A DNA stretch of 64,000 bases from an uncultured Oscillospiraceae bacterium. Lineage in GTDB: Bacteria; Bacillota; Clostridia; Oscillospirales; Oscillospiraceae. The position numbers and the translations under genes were made by a program. Below are positions 51,577-64,000 of the stretch, piece after piece. The notes under the pieces were generated by a model that saw only the letters and a list, made by a program, of their open reading frames with translations, searched no databases and had not been told where the DNA came from. Location of the stretch: assembly GCA_910584285.1 (NCBI GenBank), contig CAJTYK010000003.1, positions 1-64,000 on the forward strand, written 5' to 3'. Position 1 is the first letter of the stretch. Each line of letters starts with the position of its first letter.

Positions 51577-52271
51577 TCGATCTCCTCCACAGGGGTGGGG
51601 GCCTCGTTGCGTTCCATGGCCGCCACTCGCCCGTTCTTGATGTGGATCACCCGGTCGGCCATGGGGGTGAGGGCGGTGTTATGGGTGATGACGATGACCG
51701 TCATGCCCCCCTCCCGGCAGGTGTCCTGGAGCAGCTTCAAAATGGCTTTGCCCGTCACATAGTCCAGCGCCCCGGTGGGCTCGTCGCACAGCAGCAGCTT
51801 GGGGTTCTTGGCCAGGGCCCGGGCGATGGCCACCCGCTGCTGCTCCCCGCCGGACAGCTGGGCGGGGAAGTTGTTCAGCCGATCCCCCAGCCCCACGTGC
51901 TCCAGCACGTCCCGGGCGTCCAGGGGGTGGCGGCAGATCTGGGCTGCCAACTCCACGTTTTCCAGGGCGGTGAGGTTTTGCACCAGGTTGTAAAACTGGA
52001 ACACAAAGCCGATGTCGTGCCGCCGGTAGGCGGTGAGCTGCTTGGCGTTGTAGTCGCTGACCACCGCCCCGTCCACGGTGATGGTGCCGCCGGAGCAGGC
52101 GTCCATGCCGCCCAGCATATTCAGCACCGTGGTTTTCCCCGCCCCGGAGGGGCCCACGATGATGGTAAACTCGCCCTTCTCCACCGCGAAGTCCACCCCG
52201 TCCACGGCCTTGATGGTGATCTCGCCCATCCTGTACTCTTTCTTCACATGCTCAAAGGTTATGTAGCTCAA
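51570..52271 (-). CDS. MacB/LolD-type ABC transporter ATPase
   Basis: A 233-residue ATPase partner of the following permease. Walker A GPSGAGKTT, signature LSGGEQQRV, Walker B LLLCDEPTGALD and switch THNTAL are complete; the DEPTGALD form is typical of MacB/LolD-type mechanotransmitters rather than importers. Translation appears to start at a TTG preceded only by a weak GGTGA, which could keep synthesis low. It heads a two-gene operon with its own promoter; efflux of an antimicrobial or envelope lipid is a plausible role but nothing defines the substrate. Confidence 0.92.
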   Translation of the reverse strand: MSYITFEHVKKEYRMGEITIKAVDGVDFAVEKGEFTIIVGPSGAGKTTVLNMLGGMDACSGGTITVDGAVVSDYNAKQLTAYRRHDIGFVFQFYNLVQNLTALENVELAAQICRHPLDARDVLEHVGLGDRLNNFPAQLSGGEQQRVAIARALAKNPKLLLCDEPTGALDYVTGKAILKLLQDTCREGGMTVIVITHNTALTPMADRVIHIKNGRVAAMERNEAPTPVEEIEW

Positions 52272-52344
52272 CGCATTTCACCGTCCGTTGCTGCCCCCTG
52301 GCGGGCCGTTCCCCGACCTGCCGCGGGACATTGTAATTGTATTC

Positions 52345-52373
52345 ACTATAATCTTTTCGGCGGAGAGAAGCAA
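52345..52373 (-). promoter_or_regulatory. Promoter of the MacB-like operon
   Basis: On the minus strand TTGCTT and TATAGT are 17 bases apart. It leaves a leader of about 65 bases. Confidence 0.75.
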
Positions 52374-52464
52374 CCGCCCCGGCAAAAAATTTAAGGAAAG
52401 TTCAAAGATTTCCCCATAATTTTGCCAATCCAGGTGTACTGACCCAATTTTTTTCAGGTTGTGA

Positions 52465-52494
52465 TTGACTAACCCCCCGCCGGTGGGATAAACT
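52465..52494 (+). promoter_or_regulatory. Promoter of the mntP riboswitch transcript
   Basis: TTGACT and TAAACT with 18-base spacing. Confidence 0.65.
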
Positions 52495-52501
52495 ACATCC
52501 A

Positions 52502-52752
52502 CCGGTAAGGGAGTAGTCGGCGCAGTCCTATGGGGCTGCGCGGCGCAGTCAACATACTGGCAGTAAATCTGTCTGGCTGTGCCTTAACCCCTCAAATGGG
52601 GCCCCCGAAAAGCCGTCCTTTGGCTTTTTAGGGAGAGGAGGAGCAAGGAAATAGAGTGAGGGATACCCGTCAGGGCGTCCCGAACGGAATGGCCTTTGCT
52701 CCGACGATGACGAGACTTACCCGCATTGGGTGCGGGTGAAGTCTCTTTTTTT
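52502..52752 (+). promoter_or_regulatory. yybP-ykoY (Mn2+) riboswitch with terminator platform
   Basis: Hallmarks are AAGGGAGTAG near the 5' end, GTCAACATAC in the first arm, TCTGGCTGTGCC, and GACGATGACGAGACTT at the 3' end, as in the manganese-sensing yybP-ykoY class. The 3' GAGACTT also forms the left arm of a terminator (GAGACTTACCCGC with GCGGGTGAAGTCTC, then seven Ts, 52712-52752). Metal binding should keep that strand in the aptamer and allow readthrough, turning on mntP. The region between the two arms is longer than in typical members. Confidence 0.82.
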
Positions 52753-52800
52753 ATTGTCCCGCATACCTTCAAATAAAACAAAAGAAGGGATGACGTACAA

Positions 52801-53361
52801 ATGGGATTTGCAGAACTGCTTGTGCTGGCGGTGGGCCTGTCCATGGACGCCTTCGCGGTGGCCGTATGCAAGGGGCTGTCCATCCGGGAGCTGAAGCTCC
52901 GCCACGCGGCTATCGTGGGGGCGTGGTTCGGGGCGTTCCAGGCACTGATGCCCGCGGTGGGCTGGCTGCTGGGCTCAGCCTTTGCGGATCGAATCGCGGC
53001 CATTGATCACTGGATCGCCTTTGTCCTGCTGGCCCTCATCGGTGGCAACATGATCCGGGAGGCCCTGTCCTCCGAGGAGGAGGAGCGGGATCCCTCCCTG
53101 GCCCCCATGGCCATGCTGCTGCTGGCGGTGGCCACCTCCATCGACGCGCTGGCGGTGGGGATCACCTTCGCCTTCCTGCGGGTGGATATCCTCCCCGCCG
53201 TCACCCTCATCGGCGTGTGCACCTTTCTCCTGTCCGCCCTGGGGGTGAAGATCGGCAACCTGTTCGGCGCGCGGTATAAATCCCGGGCAGAGTTGGCCGG
53301 CGGCGTGGTGCTGGTGCTCATCGGGCTGAAGATCCTGCTGGAGCACCTGAACGTTCTTTAA
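52801..53361 (+). CDS. mntP: Manganese efflux pump MntP
   Basis: A 186-residue membrane exporter with six segments. The paired acidic motifs GLSMDAFAVAV (Asp16) and ATSIDALAVGI (about 118) in opposite halves are those needed for Mn2+ transport in E. coli MntP. A soluble acidic loop (SSEEEERDP) separates the halves. AAGGGA precedes the ATG. Control by the Mn riboswitch upstream strongly supports the function: high manganese turns on efflux. Confidence 0.94.
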   Translation: MGFAELLVLAVGLSMDAFAVAVCKGLSIRELKLRHAAIVGAWFGAFQALMPAVGWLLGSAFADRIAAIDHWIAFVLLALIGGNMIREALSSEEEERDPSLAPMAMLLLAVATSIDALAVGITFAFLRVDILPAVTLIGVCTFLLSALGVKIGNLFGARYKSRAELAGGVVLVLIGLKILLEHLNVL

Positions 53362-53398
53362 AAACAGCCCCCATCGCGCCGCGATGGGGGCTGTTTTT
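53361..53398. terminator. Bidirectional terminator between mntP and rpoC
   Basis: A 17-bp perfect stem (AAAACAGCCCCCATCGC on the left) with a GCC loop ends in TTTTT, with A residues on the left for the opposing transcript. Confidence 0.92.
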
Positions 53399-53412
53399 CC
53401 TTTGGAATGGGG

Positions 53413-57315
<3,903 letters not shown>

Positions 57316-57332
57316 GATCTCACCCTCCCTTC

Positions 57333-61085
<3,753 letters not shown>

Positions 61086-61255
61086 TTGCCAATCACGCTC
61101 CACTTCGTCAGAATTTCGGGGCCGCCGATTATGATACGCGTGGGGCTGTTGTCACAGCTTTCCCATTTCCCCTTGCGCTTTTCTCCGCGGCCTGCTATAC
61201 TGTACTTATGTTGGGGGAGTGTCCTCCCCTTCTTTGCTGCATACAAAAGCAGCTT
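61086..61255 (-). promoter_or_regulatory. rpoBC leader with two hairpins
   Basis: On the minus strand GCTGC/GCAGC (61236-61253) and GGGGAG/CTCCCC (61214-61229) form soon after the start site. The rest of this roughly 165-base leader shows no clear ligand-binding class. Confidence 0.45.
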
Positions 61256-61284
61256 ATTGTACCATAAACGCCGCCCCGCGTCAA
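61256..61284 (-). promoter_or_regulatory. Promoter of rpoBC
   Basis: TTGACG and TACAAT are 17 bases apart, with an extended TGG before the -10. Confidence 0.85.
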
Positions 61285-61308
61285 GAAAAATTTGGCGCGG
61301 AGCGGCAT

Positions 61309-61342
61309 AAATTTTCGTCCCCCGGCCATCAAGCCGGGGGAC
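61309..61342 (-). terminator. Terminator of the diguanylate cyclase gene
   Basis: GTCCCCCGGC pairs perfectly with GCCGGGGGAC over a 6-nt loop; on the minus strand GAAAATTTA follows. Confidence 0.75.
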
Positions 61343-61361
61343 GCCTGTCTGATATGGAAAA

Positions 61362-62291
61362 TTACTGCCGCTCCCGGAGCTGCCGGTGGCTCTCGTCGCA
61401 CCACACCACCATGTTCCGGCCGAAGTTCTTCGCGTCATAGAGCATGGCGTCGGCCCGCTGGAGGAACTCCTCCGGGCTGTGCTCGGTGGTGGGCACCACG
61501 GTGACGCCCCCCACGCTGATGGTCACCCAGGGGCTGACGGGGGAATTGTGCTGGAGGTGCAGCTCCTCCACCGCCTGACGGACAGTTTTCAGGAATTCAA
61601 AGGCGGTGCGGCCCTCGCTGCCCAGGAACAGGGCCACGAACTCCTCCCCGCCGTACCGGGCAAAGAGGTCGGTGGAGCGCTGGAAATAGGAGGCCGCAGT
61701 CTTGGCCACGGCGGCGATGACCTGATCCCCGGCGGGGTGGCCGAAGGTGTCATTATACAACTTGAACTTGTCGATGTCGAACATACAGATGGAGAAGGGC
61801 AGCTCGAAGCGGATGGCCTCCCGCCAGCGCACCGGGTACTCCTCCTCATACCGGCGGCGGTTGGCCACGCCGGTGAGTTCATCCACCATGGCCTGACGCC
61901 GGAACTGCATCTGATAGTGGTAGAGCTGAATATGGGCGTTCACCCGGGCCTTGATGATCACCGGGCTGAAGGGCTTGGTCACATAGTCCACCGCCCCCAG
62001 CAGCAGCCCCCGCTCCTCATACTGGATATCGGTCAGGCTGGTGAGGAGGATCACGGGGATGTACCGGGTCAGCTCCGTGCCCTTCAGCTCCCGCAAAAGG
62101 GTGAAGCCGTCCATCTCAGGCATCACTACGTCCAGCAGGATCAGGGAGAAGCCCCCCTCCTTGGCGGCGCGCAATCCCGCCTCGGCGGTGTGGCAGGCGG
62201 TGATCTCGTAGTCGGGCTTTAAGATGGAGGCCAAAAACTCGGTCTGTACAGGGCTGTCGTCGATCACCAGTATCTTATCCAAATTCTCCAT
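61362..62291 (-). CDS. Response regulator with GGDEF domain (diguanylate cyclase)
   Basis: A 309-residue protein. Residues 1 to about 120 are a receiver domain: VIDDSP, phospho-Asp in LLDVVMPEMDG, and the Lys in TKPFSP. Residues about 135-300 are a GGDEF domain with active site YGGEEF and the inhibitory site RSTD five residues before it, so it should make cyclic di-GMP under product control. FDIDKFKLYND matches the metal/substrate site. The kinase that drives it is not adjacent. The next gene upstream encodes a PAS protein on the same strand. GAGGGGAAG precedes the ATG. Confidence 0.93.
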   Translation of the reverse strand: MENLDKILVIDDSPVQTEFLASILKPDYEITACHTAEAGLRAAKEGGFSLILLDVVMPEMDGFTLLRELKGTELTRYIPVILLTSLTDIQYEERGLLLGAVDYVTKPFSPVIIKARVNAHIQLYHYQMQFRRQAMVDELTGVANRRRYEEEYPVRWREAIRFELPFSICMFDIDKFKLYNDTFGHPAGDQVIAAVAKTAASYFQRSTDLFARYGGEEFVALFLGSEGRTAFEFLKTVRQAVEELHLQHNSPVSPWVTISVGGVTVVPTTEHSPEEFLQRADAMLYDAKNFGRNMVVWCDESHRQLRERQ

Positions 62292-62360
62292 GGGCTTCCC
62301 CTCGACTTTACAGTATGTTCCCGTTCCGGCCCCCACGGGAGGGCCGCGGACGACGGACGA

Positions 62361-62915
62361 TCACGCGCTGGGCAGGCGTCTGGTGTCGCTGATATCCTGG
62401 GCCACGTAGACGGCGGTAAGGGGCATATCATCCTCCCCGGCCCGGGCCAGCACGGCGCTGGCCCGCACCCAGCTCCAGCTGTCCGACTCCTCATCCCGCC
62501 TGCGGTACTCCACCGCAATGCAGGGCTTCCACCAGCGCAGCTCCTGCCGGATGTAGTCCACATTCATCACCCGAAGGTACTCCGCCTGATCGTCGGGGTG
62601 GATGAAATACTGGGCGTAAATGCGCAGCGCAGAGGTGCAGTTCACCTCGTTGCCCAGCACCTCCCCCACCCGGCGCAGCTGGGTGACGGGGCGGAAGGTG
62701 TCCTGCTCCAGGTTGATATAGTAGGTGGAAAAAAACAGGCGGCTCAGGCTGCCGATGATATCGCCCAGTTCCTCCTGGGATACGTGGGGCCCGCCCTCAG
62801 GAACGGCTTCCCAGGGCTCCCCATATGCTGCGGTATCCACAAATACTTCCCCCTCAAAGGCGGCCGCCCTGCCGGGCGGCCCATCACAGGCTGCATTACT
62901 CTTTCTTTTTATCAT
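62361..62915 (-). CDS. PAS-domain protein
   Basis: A 184-residue soluble protein with one PAS-type sensor domain over its C-terminal two thirds (FFSTYYINLEQDTFRPV, then YFIHPDDQAEYLRVM and WVRASAVLARA with VAQDISDTRR as its terminal strand). No kinase, cyclase or DNA-binding domain follows, so it may act as a partner to the neighbouring diguanylate cyclase gene, encoded 70 bases downstream. The start is uncertain: this ATG (MIKRKS) has no strong ribosome site, and a TTG eight codons earlier is no better. Confidence 0.78.
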   Translation of the reverse strand: MIKRKSNAACDGPPGRAAAFEGEVFVDTAAYGEPWEAVPEGGPHVSQEELGDIIGSLSRLFFSTYYINLEQDTFRPVTQLRRVGEVLGNEVNCTSALRIYAQYFIHPDDQAEYLRVMNVDYIRQELRWWKPCIAVEYRRRDEESDSWSWVRASAVLARAGEDDMPLTAVYVAQDISDTRRLPSA

Positions 62916-62972
62916 ATCACAAATACCCGCAAGAATCAATCAGGGGAGTGGGGGAAATTTTCCAAAAACCGC

Positions 62973-63023
62973 TTGACAGGCAGTAGGCTTGATTGTATAC
63001 TAACCATTGAAATAAGTTTACAA
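62973..63023 (+). promoter_or_regulatory. bioY promoter with BirA-type operator
   Basis: TTGACA and TATACT are 17 bases apart (62973-63001). TTGTATAC and GTTTACAA form an interrupted dyad with 15-base spacing (62993-63023) over the -10 and start site, the layout of BirA boxes in Firmicutes. Confidence 0.85.
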
Positions 63024-63036
63024 TGGAGGGATCCCT

Positions 63037-63618
63037 ATGACCGCCACAGCAAACGTCAACGTCCGACAGCTCGCCCTGTGCGGAGTAATGGCCGCCGTAC
63101 TCTGCGTCATCGCCCCCATCTCCCTCCCCATCGGCCCCATCTCCATCACCGGGGCCACCTTCGCCATCTACCTCACGGTATACCTGCTGGGGGGACTGTG
63201 GGGGACAGTCAGCGTGCTGGTGTATCTGCTGGTGGGCTTTGCCGGCCTGCCGGTGTTCAGCAACTACATGGGGGGCGCCGCCCGGCTGCTGGGCCCCACG
63301 GGGGGCTATCTGGTGGGCTATCTGCCCATGGCGCTGCTGGCGGGCTTTGTCGTCCAGTGGGCCTTCCGCCGCTTCGGGGGGCAGGACGGGAAGGGCTGGA
63401 TCGCCGTGGCCGTGCAACTCTTAGGGCTGGTGCTGGGCACCGCCGTCCTGTACGCCTTCGGCACCGCCTGGTACTGCTTCCAGGCCGGGGTGGAGCTGCA
63501 AAAGGCGCTGGCGGCCTGCGTGTTCCCCTTCATCCCCTTTGACCTGCTGAAGATGGCCGCGGCTCTGCTGGTGGGCGTCCCCGTCCGCCGCCAGCTGGAG
63601 CGGGCCCGGCTGCTGTAA
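63037..63618 (+). CDS. bioY: Biotin ECF transporter S component BioY
   Basis: A 193-residue membrane protein with six segments that binds biotin and joins the shared ECF energising module. Family motifs include ITGATFAIYLTVYLLGGLWG, VFSNYMGGAARLLGPTGGYLVGYL and the late FPFIPFDLLKMAAAL. No EcfA or EcfT genes lie nearby; in Firmicutes these are usually shared. Expression should be shut off by biotinyl-BirA at the dyad upstream. GGAGGG is nine bases before the ATG. Confidence 0.94.
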   Translation: MTATANVNVRQLALCGVMAAVLCVIAPISLPIGPISITGATFAIYLTVYLLGGLWGTVSVLVYLLVGFAGLPVFSNYMGGAARLLGPTGGYLVGYLPMALLAGFVVQWAFRRFGGQDGKGWIAVAVQLLGLVLGTAVLYAFGTAWYCFQAGVELQKALAACVFPFIPFDLLKMAAALLVGVPVRRQLERARLL

Positions 63619-63623
63619 CCTAA

Positions 63624-63663
63624 AGAATCCCCTCCACAAGCGGGAGGGGATTCTCTATTCTTT
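63624..63663. terminator. Terminator between bioY and the small minus-strand gene
   Basis: AGAATCCCCTCC pairs with GGAGGGGATTCT over a 7-nt loop; CTATTCTTT follows. Confidence 0.85.
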
Positions 63664-63843
63664 GTCCTCATGCCTGGGCAATACGGTGAGGTTCCCCCCA
63701 GGCGGATTGTCCCCCTCGGAGATGACCTGTTCCTCACACTCCCGCTGGGCGGCAATCAGAATCTTGACGGCATCCTCCAGAAGATTGATGGCATCCTCCG
63801 AGGCATTAACCATTTTGTAATATAATTCTTTATAATTCAGCAT
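63655..63843 (-). CDS. Small hypothetical protein, 62 aa
   Basis: An unrecognised soluble protein: a helical half (ELYYKMVNASEDAINLLEDAV, quoted residues 6-25 region) followed by an acidic, Gly/Pro-rich tail. It resembles short proteins common next to phage or accessory Xre regulators. GGTGAT lies before the ATG. It is divergent from the Xre gene at the window edge and likely shares its control region. Confidence 0.6.
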   Translation of the reverse strand: MLNYKELYYKMVNASEDAINLLEDAVKILIAAQRECEEQVISEGDNPPGGNLTVLPRHEDKE

Positions 63844-63870
63844 ACAATATCACCCACGGATATCGTATAT

Positions 63871-63906
63871 AAATTTCACCTTTTTGTCAATAGGTAAATT
63901 TAACCT
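63871..63906. promoter_or_regulatory. Likely operator in the divergent gap before the Xre gene
   Basis: AAATTTCACCT (63871) and AAATTTAACCT (63896) are near-identical direct repeats 25 bases apart; TAGGT/ACCTA around the second forms a dyad. TTGTCA at 63884 is a possible -35. Confidence 0.5.
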
Positions 63907-63933
63907 ACGCTATCATGGAATTGGTGATGTTTC

Positions 63934-64000
63934 ATGTATCTGAGAATCCGAGATTTACGGGAAGATGCTGACCTGACGCAGAAGCAGATTGCGGAATATC
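63934..64000 (+). CDS. Xre-family regulator, N-terminal fragment (runs off window)
   Basis: Only the first 22 codons lie in the window: LRIRDLREDADLTQKQIAEY, the start of a Cro/C1 helix-turn-helix (the LTQKQIA step is the first recognition-domain turn). GGTGATG precedes the ATG. Divergent from the 62-residue gene, with a repeated operator-like sequence between them. Confidence 0.8.
   Translation, partial: MYLRIRDLREDADLTQKQIAEY

Overview
The window is about 63% GC chromosomal DNA from a low-G+C-lineage (Firmicutes) bacterium whose own GC is high. The family content (RNase J, PcrA, an MsmX-type ATPase, an Mn riboswitch on mntP, HAAS/PadR genes, YfhO), AGGAGG ribosome sites and A+T-rich SigA-type promoters in GC-rich DNA fit the Oscillospiraceae, in the Flavonifractor / Intestinimonas / Lawsonibacter range. 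This placement is an inference from gene content. I see no rRNA or tRNA gene, CRISPR array, integrase or transposase.

Layout. 1-2.5 kb: the 3' end of ilvC, two small genes and an orphan histidine kinase. 2.6-7.5 kb: a polyamine uptake operon (potA, potB, and a potC-potD fusion) followed by greA. 7.5-14.4 kb: a DUF1576 membrane protein, a WYL regulator with an unrecognised partner, a small membrane coiled-coil protein, and a PadR-controlled operon (PadR, HAAS/DUF4097 surface protein, S41-type lipoprotein). 14.4-20.5 kb, minus strand: a tightly overlapped operon gtrB-like / yfhO / yfbR / nudix / ACT / UPF0210. 20.5-23.7 kb: a heavy-metal module with an ArsR-AraC fusion regulator divergent from a free HMA protein and a P1B ATPase. 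23.7-28.5 kb: traX-like gene, leuS, VOC protein, rpsU and a TetR regulator. 28.6-33.6 kb, minus strand: a small membrane protein, pcrA, RNase J and a candidate structured RNA. 33.7-38.6 kb: an Xre-controlled membrane operon running into a pseudouridine synthase, a DUF6440 gene, an ECF sigma factor with a membrane partner, and a rhomboid protein. 38.6-48.1 kb: malic enzyme, glycogen debranching enzyme, nitroreductase, a P-loop protein, asparaginase, a DtxR-family regulator, an ATP-grasp protein, msmX and an A+T-rich HD gene. 48.2-53.4 kb: a MacB-like ABC pair and mntP behind its Mn riboswitch. 53.4-61.3 kb: rpoC and rpoB. 61.3-64 kb: a response-regulator diguanylate cyclase, a PAS protein, bioY under a BirA-type operator, and the start of an Xre regulator.

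Several modules show clear regulatory logic. Mn2+ should turn on mntP through the yybP-ykoY element. Biotin should turn off bioY through a BirA box lying over the -10. PadR, Xre and ArsR-type genes each carry an inverted repeat at their own promoter. The ECF sigma gene has a non-SigA promoter-like sequence in front of it.

The least explained items are the structured, gene-free stretch with its own promoter upstream of RNase J, a two-copy hairpin repeat, a pair of palindromes lodged inside a pseudouridine synthase gene, paired hairpins next to a DtxR-family gene, and the long msmX leader whose ribosome site is displaced from the start codon. No single locus stands out as a clearly new multi-gene system.
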